Shown: positions 7,890-13,883 of the stretch, piece after piece
Numbering within the stretch: the stretch's first letter is position 1
Layout: every line of letters begins with the position of its first letter
The notes under the pieces: generated by a model
Told to the model about the DNA's origin: nothing
Database searches by the model: none
Seen by the model: the letters and a program-made list of their open reading frames with translations, nothing else
Made by a program: the position numbers and the translations under genes
Source of the DNA: an uncultured Acidimicrobiia bacterium
GTDB taxonomy: Bacteria; Actinomycetota; Acidimicrobiia; IMCC26256; CALEDW01
Reading direction: 5' to 3'
Assembly: GCA_937949585.1 (NCBI GenBank)
Contig: CALEDW010000056.1
Coordinates: 1-19,387, forward strand
DNA: 19,387 nt

Positions 7890-8734
7890 TCCTCCTCGCG
7901 GCGCCGCAGGAAGTCCTCGACCTGCGCCGCGAGGTCGTCGGCGGAGGGCAGGGAGGCCGACGCCTCGGCGGCGTCCGCCTGCGCCTCGAGCTCGGCGACG
8001 TAGGCCCGCACCTCGGCTTCACCGGCGATCGCCTCGTCCACCTCGCGACGCCACTCGGCGATCGCCCCGTCGAGGCCCGACAGGTCGAGCTCCACCCCGG
8101 TGAGCGCCGCGATCGCCTCCAGCAGCGCCCGCGAGGCCGCCGGTGCGGGGGCCGACGGCGCGTAGTGGGGCACCGGTGCCCAGAGTGACACGCTGCACAA
8201 CCCCGCCCGGCGCAGCGCATCGGCCAGCACCCCCGTGATGCCGGTCGGCCCCTCGTAGCGGCTCCGGGTGACGCCCAGACGGGCGGCCAGCGCCTCGTCG
8301 TCGGTCACGCCGGTCAGCCGGGGGGTCCGGGTGTGGGGCACGTCGGCGAGCAGCGCGCCGCAGGTCACCACCGTGGTGCAGCCCAGGGCGCGGACCACCT
8401 CGATGAGCCCGGCGCACAGGCGGCGCCACCCGTAGTTGGGTTCCGGGCCCTCGAGCAGCACGAGGTCGCGCCGGCCGGTGCTCAGCCGGCTCAGCGCCAG
8501 GTCGGGCCAGGTCACCGCCCGGATCCGGCCGTCGGTCAACTCCACGGTGGGCCGGGCGACCTGGTAGTCGACGTGGTCGTCGGCGTCGACGGTGCCGAGG
8601 CGGGTCCGCCCGAACCTGCGGCCCAGCCACTCCAGTGCGGCGGACGCGGCGTCGCCGGCGTCGTTCCACCCCGTGAACGCTGCCAGCAGCACGGGTTCGC
8701 GCAGGTGCGGACGATCGGACCAGGTCACCGCCAC
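7886..8734 (-). CDS. PAC2 family protein (proteasome-assembly-chaperone fold)
   Basis: The 282-residue protein matches the actinobacterial PAC2 family. FTGWNDAGDAAS is at about residues 18-29, and LEGPEPNYGWR lies in the centre, where nucleoside-phosphorylase-like PAC2 folds have their conserved loop. The C-terminal 40 residues are an acidic, probably helical tail. Eukaryotic PAC2 helps assemble the 20S proteasome, and actinobacteria have proteasomes, but a role for these bacterial homologues in that process is not shown by this sequence. No proteasome genes are in view. The frame stays open far upstream, antisense to the RCC1 gene. The real start is GTG 8734, six bases after TACCAT on the reverse strand. 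Confidence 0.88.
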   Translation of the reverse strand: MAVTWSDRPHLREPVLLAAFTGWNDAGDAASAALEWLGRRFGRTRLGTVDADDHVDYQVARPTVELTDGRIRAVTWPDLALSRLSTGRRDLVLLEGPEPNYGWRRLCAGLIEVVRALGCTTVVTCGALLADVPHTRTPRLTGVTDDEALAARLGVTRSRYEGPTGITGVLADALRRAGLCSVSLWAPVPHYAPSAPAPAASRALLEAIAALTGVELDLSGLDGAIAEWRREVDEAIAGEAEVRAYVAELEAQADAAEASASLPSADDLAAQVEDFLRRREED

Positions 8735-8740
8735 CGCCTG

Positions 8741-8746
8741 ATGGTA
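8741..8746 (-). promoter_or_regulatory. -10 box (TACCAT), leaderless promoter of the PAC2 gene
   Basis: On the reverse strand TACCAT is followed by six bases and then GTG 8734. No Shine-Dalgarno site precedes the start. It lies 24 bases from the forward -10 at 8771. Confidence 0.6.
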
Positions 8747-8770
8747 CGGCTCGCGGGCCGCCGGTCTGGC

Positions 8771-8776
8771 TACGGT
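8771..8776 (+). promoter_or_regulatory. -10 box (TACGGT) of the RCC1-repeat gene
   Basis: TACGGT fits TANNNT. The predicted start near 8783 leaves a leader of roughly 33 bases that holds the Shine-Dalgarno site. The -35 is not recognisable. Confidence 0.4.
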
Positions 8777-8804
8777 GGCCGGCGAGGCGATCGGGGCCGA
8801 CGCA

Positions 8805-8810
8805 GGGAGG
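8805..8810 (+). promoter_or_regulatory. Ribosome binding site (GGGAGG) of the RCC1-repeat gene
   Basis: GGGAGG lies five bases before GTG 8816. It selects this start, which also places a signal peptide exactly at the N-terminus. Confidence 0.65.
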
Positions 8811-8815
8811 ATCGG

Positions 8816-9919
8816 GTGCCACGGACCGGGACGTACCGACGCTGGGCCGCGGTGGCGATCGGGGTGGTGGTGGCGGTGGCCGCCGCCGCCCCGGCCGGCG
8901 CGGCGGTGGGGCCGCGGCGGATCGCGGACGGGGACTGGCGAGCGGTGAGTGCCGGGGCGGCCCACTCCCTGGCGCTGCGCAGCGATGGGAGCCTGTGGGC
9001 GTGGGGGATGAACCGGTGGGGCCAGGTGGGCAACGGCACCACGCGCCGGGTCTCGAGACCGGTGCGGATCGGCTCGGCCCGCTGGATCGCCGTCGCCGCC
9101 GGGATGGGGCACTCGCTGGGGATCCGGGCCGACGGGACGCTGTGGGCCTGGGGCGACAACCGCCGGGGCCAGCTCGGCGACGGCACGACGACGCGGCGGA
9201 CCAGCCCGCGCCGGATCAGCACCGTGCGCTGGGTCGCGGTCGCCGCCGGGGACTGGCACTCCCTGGCGATCCGGGCCGACGGTGCCCTGTGGGCCTGGGG
9301 TGACAACGCGTACGGCCAGCTCGGCGACGGGACCGACGCCCGGCGCCTGCGCCCGGTGCGGATCGGCACCGGGCGGTGGCGAGCGGTGGCCGCGGGTACG
9401 GCGCACAACGTCGGGATCCGAAGCGACCGGACGCTGTGGGCCTGGGGCGACAACGTCCACTCCCAGCTCGGCGACGGTACCCGCCGCGCCCGTCGCTGGC
9501 CGACGAAGGTCACCGCCGGGTCGTGGAGTTCCGTGGCCGCCGGTCAGTACCACTCGGTCGCGCTGCGCAGCGACGGGAGCTTGTGGGCATGGGGGTTCAA
9601 CGTCTCCGGGCAGGTCGGCGACGGGACCCGCACCCTGCGGCGGGCCCGGCCACGGCCGGTCGGGACGGCGAGGTGGCGGGCGGTCGCGGCGGCGGGAACG
9701 CACACCCTGGGCGCGCGCGGTGACGGCCTGTTCGGCTGGGGCGACAACGCCTATGGGCAGTCGGGTGACCTCACCCTGCTCATGCGCCGCAGCCCGGCCC
9801 GCCTCGCCACGGGGAGCTGGAAGGCCGTGGCGGCCGGGCAGGCGCACGGGGTCGGCATCTCCGACGACGGGAGCCTGTGGGCCTGGGGCGACAACCGGGA
9901 CGGTCAGCGCGGCGGGTGA
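8816..9919 (+). CDS. Secreted RCC1-type seven-repeat beta-propeller protein
   Basis: The 367-residue protein starts with a signal peptide. It has Arg residues at 3, 8 and 9, a hydrophobic Ala/Val core at about 10-25, and an Ala-x-Ala cleavage site near residue 30. From residue 41 there are seven RCC1-like repeats beginning at Trp. Repeats 1-4 are 49 residues each, the fifth is 50, the sixth 48, and the seventh is cut to 33. The cut fits a propeller closed by the N-terminal strand. The repeat core is AVAAG-x-x-H-S-L-x-I-R-x-DG-x-L-W-A-W-G-D-N-x-x-G-Q-L-G-D-G-T. The sixth repeat is degenerate (FGWGDN, QSGDLT). There is no catalytic domain, membrane anchor or sorting signal, so a secreted binding scaffold is the natural inference. 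It converges with crcB at 9954. Confidence 0.88.
   Translation: MPRTGTYRRWAAVAIGVVVAVAAAAPAGAAVGPRRIADGDWRAVSAGAAHSLALRSDGSLWAWGMNRWGQVGNGTTRRVSRPVRIGSARWIAVAAGMGHSLGIRADGTLWAWGDNRRGQLGDGTTTRRTSPRRISTVRWVAVAAGDWHSLAIRADGALWAWGDNAYGQLGDGTDARRLRPVRIGTGRWRAVAAGTAHNVGIRSDRTLWAWGDNVHSQLGDGTRRARRWPTKVTAGSWSSVAAGQYHSVALRSDGSLWAWGFNVSGQVGDGTRTLRRARPRPVGTARWRAVAAAGTHTLGARGDGLFGWGDNAYGQSGDLTLLMRRSPARLATGSWKAVAAGQAHGVGISDDGSLWAWGDNRDGQRGG
8939..9919 (+). repeat. Seven tandem coding repeats of about 147 bp (RCC1 blades)
   Basis: Each unit encodes one propeller blade starting at a Trp codon. The phrase for LWAWGDN recurs nearly unchanged in DNA in most units, so the repeats are recent enough, or constrained enough, to look like a DNA tandem array. 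The sixth unit has diverged. Confidence 0.8.
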
Positions 9920-9953
9920 CGTCCGGGCCACCGGCGGGCTCGACCGGGATGCC

Positions 9954-10328
9954 TCAGGACGCGGCGAGTGCCGCGAGTCCGAGGCCCGTGGCGGCGGCGG
10001 CGAGGCCGAGGCCGAAGTTCGCGGCCGTGTTGAACGCGGCCGCGGCGAAGGCGCCTTCGTCGACCAGCCGGACCGTCTCGTACGACCACGTGGAGAAGGT
10101 GGTGAACGAGCCGCAGAACCCCGACCCGGTTGCCGCCAGCGCCAGGGGCCCCAGCACCCCGGCGCGTCCGAGCCCCGTCAGCAGCCCGAGCAGGAGGCTG
10201 CCGGCCACGTTCACCGCCAGCGTGCCCCACGGCAGCGCGGTCCCGGCCCGCCGTGCCACCCAGCCGTCGAGCAGGTAGCGGCCGGCGGCGCCGACCGCGC
10301 CGGCGCCCAGCACGAGCACCGGCCGCAT
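9954..10328 (-). CDS. crcB: Fluoride channel CrcB/Fluc, first copy
   Basis: The 124-residue protein has four hydrophobic segments and the Fluc signatures: GRY near residue 17, a TM2 WGTLAVN with pore Asn40, and the TM3 motif G-x-x-TTFST at 73-80. Fluc dimers export fluoride across the cytoplasmic membrane. In well-studied homodimeric Flucs two Phe residues line each pore. Here the first is Phe78 but the second is Trp81. The ATG start at 10328 shares one base with the TGA of the preceding DUF190 gene (TGATG), indicating coupled translation. A second crcB lies two genes upstream in the same operon, so this subunit probably forms a heterodimer. Confidence 0.93.
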   Translation of the reverse strand: MRPVLVLGAGAVGAAGRYLLDGWVARRAGTALPWGTLAVNVAGSLLLGLLTGLGRAGVLGPLALAATGSGFCGSFTTFSTWSYETVRLVDEGAFAAAAFNTAANFGLGLAAAATGLGLAALAAS

Positions 10329-10663
10329 CAGCCGGTGCGGCCCTGGTAGCTCACCACCTCGACGGGTTCGCGCAGGACGAGCCCTTCGGTCACGAGGTCG
10401 CCGAGCTCGGCGAGGAACGCGTCGATCCGCACGGGGCTGTCGACGATCACCACGACCACGGGGAGATCCTCCGACAGGCGCAGAACCCGGGTGGTGTGCA
10501 GGTGGCTGGAGGCCCCGAACCCTTCGATGCCCCGCAGCACCGTGGCCCCGGCGAGACCGGCCTGCTGGGCGCGCTCGGTGATCTCGGTGTGCAAGGGTCG
10601 ATGGCGGTACCGGTCGGATTCGCCGATGAAGATCGTGAGGCGCTCCGCGGGACCGGGCTGCAT
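10328..10663 (-). CDS. DUF190 family protein (PII/CutA-like fold)
   Basis: The 111-residue soluble protein has the DUF190 pattern: RLTIFIGESDR near the start, PLHTEITERAQQAGLAGATV in the first half, then RGIEGFG and LRLSEDLPVVVVIVD. DUF190 proteins adopt a ferredoxin-like trimeric fold related to PII and are commonly found next to crcB. Their biochemical role is not established. Here the gene is sandwiched between two crcB copies, two bases after the upstream one and overlapping the downstream one by one base. That supports a role tied to the fluoride channel, such as gating, regulation or sensing. This is inference. The ATG at 10663 is the natural start. Confidence 0.9.
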   Translation of the reverse strand: MQPGPAERLTIFIGESDRYRHRPLHTEITERAQQAGLAGATVLRGIEGFGASSHLHTTRVLRLSEDLPVVVVIVDSPVRIDAFLAELGDLVTEGLVLREPVEVVSYQGRTG

Positions 10664-10665
10664 GC

Positions 10666-11073
10666 TCAGCGCTCCTTCCGTCGGATCGTCGGGACCAGGC
10701 GTCCGAGGGTGAGGCCGGCGGCGGCGGCGAGGATCCCGCCGACCACACTCAACCCCAGATAGGTGCCGGCCGCCGCCGCCGCCCCGTCGTGGATGAGCAG
10801 GTCGGCACCGACCGCCACCGTGGAAAACGTCGTGAACGACCCGAGCACGCCGATGAGCGCGAACGGCCGGGCCCAGGGCGCGCCGGTGCCGCGCTCGACG
10901 AGCCACGCGGCCCCGAGGCCCAGCAGGAGGGCACCCGTGAGGTTCGTGGCCAGGGTGACCCACGGCACCGAGCCCGGGGCGGGGGCGAGGTGGGTGCCGA
11001 GCGCGTGGCGGGCGGCGGTGCCGAGCGCTCCTCCGGCGCCGACCACGGCCAGGGTCACCGTGCGGGTCCTCAC
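10666..11073 (-). CDS. crcB: Fluoride channel CrcB/Fluc, second copy
   Basis: The 135-residue protein has four membrane segments and the Fluc hallmarks: AARHAL near residue 20, WVTLATN with Asn44, and GSFTTFST at 78-85. The second pore-lining Phe position of homodimeric channels is Val86, where the other copy has Trp. The C-terminus is short and basic (RRKER). The two copies differ throughout, so they are not a recent duplication. The GTG start overlaps the upstream phosphotransferase stop as GTGA, and DUF190 begins two bases after its stop. An antiparallel heterodimer with the 9954-10328 product is the likely functional unit. Confidence 0.93.
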   Translation of the reverse strand: MRTRTVTLAVVGAGGALGTAARHALGTHLAPAPGSVPWVTLATNLTGALLLGLGAAWLVERGTGAPWARPFALIGVLGSFTTFSTVAVGADLLIHDGAAAAAGTYLGLSVVGGILAAAAGLTLGRLVPTIRRKER

Positions 11074-12137
11074 CGGCCGCGCAGGGCCGGGATCGCGGAC
11101 CGGCGAGCGGTCTCCAGCGCCCCGGCGGCCAGCCCGGCAACCATCGCCCCCATCGTCTCGAAGCCCTCCCCCACGGTCTTGCCCATCCGGAACCGGGCGT
11201 GGATGCCCTCGACGATGATCGCCAGCTTGAACGCCGCGAACACCAGGTACCAGTCGAGCTGGGAGGTGTCGCGGCCCGTGCGGTCGGTGTAGGCGGCCAC
11301 GATCTCGTCCCGGCTCAGCAGGCCGGGCACCGTGGCCAGGGCGGCGCCGGTGGCGACGAGCTGGGCTTCCGACTGTCCCCAGTACAAGAGGAAGAGGCCG
11401 AGGTCGGCCAGCGGGTCGCCGAGGGTCGACATCTCCCAGTCCAGCACCGCCACGATGCGGCCGGGATCGTCGGTTGCGACCATCACGTTGTCGAGGCGGT
11501 AGTCACCGTGCACGATCGTGGCCGGCGGCGAGACCGGCAGGGAGGCCCGCAGCCGGCGGGCGATCTCGTCGATCTCGGGCAGGTCCCGGGTCTTGGAGCG
11601 CTCCCACTGCTCGCTCCAGCGCCGCAGCTGCCGCTCGAGGTAGCCCGCCGGCCGGCCGAAGTCCGCGAGGCCTACCGCTTCGACGTCGACGGCGTGGATC
11701 TCGGTGAGCACGCGGACGAGCTCGTCGCTCAAGCGCCGGGCCTGCTGCTCCGAGAGGCGGGCGAGCTCACCGGGTCCCCGCAGCACGAGGCCGTCCACGC
11801 GTTCCATGACGTAGAACGGGGCCCCGATCACCCCGGGGTCCTCGCACAGTGCCAGCGGACGGGGGACGGGGACCGCGGTCCCGGCGAGCGCCGCCAGCAC
11901 CCGGAACTCCCGGGCCATGTCGTGGGCGGTCGGCAGCACGTGGCCCAGGGGCGGGCGGCGAACGACGACGCGACGCCCGTCGGCGTCGACCTCGTAGGTC
12001 AGGTTCGAGCGCCCTCCCGCGATGAGGCGGGCGGTGAGCTCACCGGGTGCCCGACCGAGGACGTGGTCGGCAAGGAATCGGGCGAGGGCGTCCCGCTCGA
12101 GGCCGGCGGGGAACCCGAGCTCCTCGGCGGCGTCCAC
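11070..12137 (-). CDS. APH-type phosphotransferase (ACAD10-like family)
   Basis: The 355-residue protein is a small-molecule kinase of the aminoglycoside-phosphotransferase superfamily. An N-lobe GGRSNLTYEV glycine-rich loop lies near residues 46-55, and VVVRRPP carries the expected cation. The catalytic loop IVHGDYRLDN places His210, Asp212 and Asn217. The metal-binding VLDWEMSTLGDPLADL has Asp233. This subgroup, related to the kinase domain of ACAD10/FadE36-linked proteins, acts near acyl-CoA catabolism rather than on antibiotics. The C-terminal helix GKTVGEGFETMG is typical of it. The gene heads the crcB operon through a GTGA overlap, an unexplained pairing. The GTG start at 12137 follows TAACCT by nine bases. 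Confidence 0.85.
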   Translation of the reverse strand: MDAAEELGFPAGLERDALARFLADHVLGRAPGELTARLIAGGRSNLTYEVDADGRRVVVRRPPLGHVLPTAHDMAREFRVLAALAGTAVPVPRPLALCEDPGVIGAPFYVMERVDGLVLRGPGELARLSEQQARRLSDELVRVLTEIHAVDVEAVGLADFGRPAGYLERQLRRWSEQWERSKTRDLPEIDEIARRLRASLPVSPPATIVHGDYRLDNVMVATDDPGRIVAVLDWEMSTLGDPLADLGLFLLYWGQSEAQLVATGAALATVPGLLSRDEIVAAYTDRTGRDTSQLDWYLVFAAFKLAIIVEGIHARFRMGKTVGEGFETMGAMVAGLAAGALETARRSAIPALRGR

Positions 12138-12146
12138 GAAGTGCAG

Positions 12147-12152
12147 AGGTTA
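12147..12152 (-). promoter_or_regulatory. -10 box (TAACCT) of the phosphotransferase-crcB operon
   Basis: On the reverse strand TAACCT lies nine bases before GTG 12137, giving a leaderless or nearly leaderless transcript. The 62-base gap to whiB is otherwise GC-rich, and I see no fluoride-riboswitch-like sequence in it. Confidence 0.4.
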
Positions 12153-12199
12153 GGGCGCCGGGCGCCGACGGGGCCCGGGCGGTCGGAGCGGTCCGGACC

Positions 12200-12547
12200 T
12201 CAGGCGACGCGGGGGGCGCGGGGTTGGACCGGGCGCCCGTCGCCCTTCGGATAGCGGGCCACCCGTCCGACGGGCATGTCCACCCGGAAGCCAGCCGCGG
12301 CGCGTTCCTCTTCCGACTCCCCGCCCCAGAAGCCGTACTCGCGGTGCTCACGGGCCCAGCGCCGGCACGGCTCGATCACCGGGCAGACCGCGCAGATCGC
12401 CCTCGCCTTGCCTTCCCGCACGGTCCGGGCCTCAGGACGTTCGCCGGGCGGGGGGAAGAAGAGCTCGGTGCGCCCCGTGCAGGCCGCGTCGGCCGTCCAA
12501 GGCAGCGGACCGGTGAACAGGAAGCTCGCGAGGGTCTCGGCAGCCAC
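12200..12547 (-). CDS. WhiB-family iron-sulfur transcription factor
   Basis: Counting from GTG 12547 the protein has 115 residues. The four [4Fe-4S] ligands are Cys23, Cys52, Cys55 and Cys61 (C-x28-C-x2-C-x5-C). The G-F-W-G-G turn is at 72-76 and is followed by a basic C-terminal tail. Wbl proteins bind the primary sigma factor and are confined to actinobacteria and their phages. The frame remains open to GTG 12649. However, 10 of the 34 extra codons end in A or T, unlike the gene body, and the stretch holds a large hairpin, so I read it as untranslated leader. No strong Shine-Dalgarno precedes 12547, so the start is uncertain. The subclass cannot be assigned. Confidence 0.88.
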   Translation of the reverse strand: MAAETLASFLFTGPLPWTADAACTGRTELFFPPPGERPEARTVREGKARAICAVCPVIEPCRRWAREHREYGFWGGESEEERAAAGFRVDMPVGRVARYPKGDGRPVQPRAPRVA

Positions 12548-12584
12548 GTCACGCTCGCTTTCGTCGGCTCGTCCGGGTGCTCTC

Positions 12585-12637
12585 AGGGGAATGGCCCGGG
12601 GAGCCGGCGGGGGGAACCGGCTCCCCGGGGTTCCCCT
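12585..12637. promoter_or_regulatory. Long imperfect hairpin in the whiB leader / whiB-lysR intergenic region
   Basis: A perfect 13-base inverted repeat (12595-12607 with 12617-12629) closes a nine-base loop. It is extended by a second seven-base repeat, AGGGGAA at 12585-12591 with TTCCCCT at 12631-12637, after a small internal loop. The stem is almost all GC. No T-tract follows on either strand, so it does not look like a simple terminator. In whiB mRNA it would be a stable structure just upstream of the start. Confidence 0.6.
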
Positions 12638-12663
12638 CCATTGGACCACGAGTCGAATCCATC

Positions 12664-12669
12664 AGTCAA
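12664..12669 (-). promoter_or_regulatory. Candidate -35 (TTGACT) for whiB
   Basis: On the reverse strand TTGACT is followed after 18 bases by TCCAAT, a weak -10. Transcription would start just before the hairpin and give a leader of roughly 90 bases. The -10 match is poor. Confidence 0.25.
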
Positions 12670-12680
12670 AGTGTTATTAG

Positions 12681-12689
12681 TGATATTTT
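12681..12689 (+). promoter_or_regulatory. Extended -10 (TGATATTTT) of the lysR gene
   Basis: TGATATTTT fits the extended -10 form TGNTANNNT and lies in an AT-rich island (about 12660-12705), exceptional in this window. The predicted start is near 12696. Confidence 0.4.
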
Positions 12690-12701
12690 GCATCTTCAAA
12701 A
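12686..12701 (+). promoter_or_regulatory. Candidate LysR-type operator (TTTTG-N6-CAAAA)
   Basis: The inverted repeat TTTTGcatcttCAAAA has the T-N11-A core of LysR-type boxes. It overlaps the predicted -10 and start of the lysR promoter, a position that fits autorepression. Confidence 0.35.
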
Positions 12702-12737
12702 CAGATGGCATCGGGCAGGGATCGGCACCGGCCGGTT

Positions 12738-12743
12738 GGGAGG
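12738..12743 (+). promoter_or_regulatory. Ribosome binding site (GGGAGG) of lysR
   Basis: GGGAGG is six bases before ATG 12750. It decides against the earlier in-frame ATG at 12705, which would add 15 poorly conserved residues. Confidence 0.65.
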
Positions 12744-12749
12744 CGCGCC

Positions 12750-13640
12750 ATGGAGCTGAAACACCTGCTGACCTTGCTCGCAGTGGTCGAGGAGGGGTCG
12801 TTCAGCGCGGCGGCGGATGCACTGCGCACGGTCCAGTCGAACGTGTCGGTCCAGGTGCGCCGCCTCGAGTCGGAGCTCGGGGTCCCTCTGGTCGTGCGCA
12901 GCCGCCAGGGGGCGGTGCCGACCGAGGCCGGGCGGTTCGTGCTCGACCGGGCGCGACGGATCCGCCGGGAGCTGGAGCTCATCGGCGAGGATCTCGCCGC
13001 GCTCGCAGGGCTGCGGCTCGGACGGGCCACCGTCGGGGTCGTGGGGACGGCCAGCCGATGGCTGGTCCCGGCGCTCGTGACGCAGCTGCGGGACGAGGCG
13101 CCCGGGGTCCGTCTGCGCATCTCGGAGGGCGCGTCGGAGCGGCTGATGGGCGACGTCGTCGCCGGGGAGCTCGCCCAGGCCGTGGTGACCGAACCGGTCC
13201 GGGACGAGCGGCTCGAAGCGCTCCACCTCCTCGACGAGACCCTGGTGGGGCTGGCCCCGGCCGGCTTCGTCACCGGGCACGACGGGCTGGCACTCGCCGA
13301 GGTGGCGCGCCTCCCCCTCATCCTGCCCCTCTCCGGGAACCCGCTGCGCGACGAGATCGAGTCGGCGGCCCGTTCGGTGGGCGTCGAGCTCGACGTGCGC
13401 ATCGAGGTCGAGGGGATCCGGCTCATCGCCGAGCTCGTCGCGGCCGGCACCGGGACCGCGATCCTGCCCGAGACGGCGCTGCCGCCGCAGCTCGACGGGC
13501 TGGTGCGCTTCGAGATCCCCGATCTCCCGCCCCGGCGACTCGCGCTGGTGTGGGATCGCCGTACACCCCGGTCGCGGGCCGACGAGGTGACCCGGGCCGC
13601 AGTGCTGGGGATCGTGGCCCGCCAGCGAAGAGACGGCTAG
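12750..13640 (+). CDS. LysR-type transcriptional regulator
   Basis: The 296-residue protein has a classic winged helix-turn-helix at residues 2-60. LLTLLAVVEEGSFSAAADALRTVQSNVSVQVRRLE includes the recognition helix, and GVPLVVRSRQGAVPTEAG completes the wing. A periplasmic-binding-like effector domain covers about 90-290. Its ligand cannot be predicted. The gene is divergent from whiB, and LysR regulators often control a divergent neighbour. Whether whiB is the target is inference, and a self-operator is visible at its own promoter. The start is fixed by the GGGAGG site. The TAG stop forms the -10 box of the next gene. Confidence 0.92.
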   Translation: MELKHLLTLLAVVEEGSFSAAADALRTVQSNVSVQVRRLESELGVPLVVRSRQGAVPTEAGRFVLDRARRIRRELELIGEDLAALAGLRLGRATVGVVGTASRWLVPALVTQLRDEAPGVRLRISEGASERLMGDVVAGELAQAVVTEPVRDERLEALHLLDETLVGLAPAGFVTGHDGLALAEVARLPLILPLSGNPLRDEIESAARSVGVELDVRIEVEGIRLIAELVAAGTGTAILPETALPPQLDGLVRFEIPDLPPRRLALVWDRRTPRSRADEVTRAAVLGIVARQRRDG

Positions 13641-13643
13641 GGT
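13638..13643 (+). promoter_or_regulatory. -10 box (TAGGGT), leaderless promoter of the LapA-domain gene
   Basis: TAGGGT begins with the lysR stop codon and is followed by six bases and then GTG 13650. No Shine-Dalgarno sequence is present. Confidence 0.55.
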
Positions 13644-13649
13644 GAGTTC

Positions 13650-13883
13650 GTGGAAGAGCGCCGGACCCCGCCGCTCCGGGTCTCGATGCGGATGGTCGGC
13701 ACGGGGGTGGGCGTGATCCTCGTGCTGTGGGTCGCCCTCGCCAACAGCCAACGGGTGAAGGTCGATTACCTCTTCGGGAGCTCCGAGGTCCGCCTCGTCT
13801 TCGTGATCATCGGCTCGGCGCTGGCCGGGGGGCTCGTCACCGCCCTCGCCGGCCGGCGGCGTCAGCGCCGATCGAGGACCTGA
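13650..13883 (+). CDS. Small membrane protein with LapA / DUF1049-like domain
   Basis: The 77-residue protein has two membrane segments, about residues 14-31 and 47-66, joined by a short loop with ANSQRVKVDYLFGSSEV. That loop is typical of the LapA_dom (DUF1049) family, where an Asn-x-x-x-V motif follows the first helix. The N-terminus and C-terminus are basic, so both probably face the cytoplasm. In proteobacteria LapA relatives take part in envelope assembly. The role in actinomycetes, which lack LPS, is unknown. The GTG start follows its -10 by six bases. The last 22 bases overlap the end of the reverse VOC gene. Confidence 0.78.
   Translation: MEERRTPPLRVSMRMVGTGVGVILVLWVALANSQRVKVDYLFGSSEVRLVFVIIGSALAGGLVTALAGRRRQRRSRT

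Noticed and set aside
8939..9919. Tandem repeats as a CRISPR array
   Set aside because: The units are fully coding, about 147 bases long, and encode propeller blades. There are no short repeats with unique spacers.
8735..9931. Long reverse open frame upstream of PAC2
   Set aside because: It is antisense to the RCC1 repeats and its periodic Pro/Gly sequence simply mirrors them. The PAC2 fold begins at 8734.
9920..9953. Terminator between RCC1 and crcB
   Set aside because: No stable inverted repeat or T-tract was found in this 34-base gap.
1..10663. GlnD acting on the PII-fold DUF190 protein
   Set aside because: DUF190 sits with crcB and is far from glnD. No T-loop Tyr of PII is recognisable.
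12138..12199. Fluoride riboswitch ahead of the crcB operon
   Set aside because: I see no match to the conserved crcB-motif RNA here or between the operon's genes, and the gap is short.
12585..12637. Hairpin as an intrinsic terminator
   Set aside because: No T-tract on either strand, and it stands upstream of two divergent genes with no gene ending at it.
12047..13645. Forward open frame of 532 codons across whiB and lysR
   Set aside because: Arg/Gly/Pro-rich shadow sequence with no domain. It crosses the intergenic hairpin and the lysR gene in another frame.
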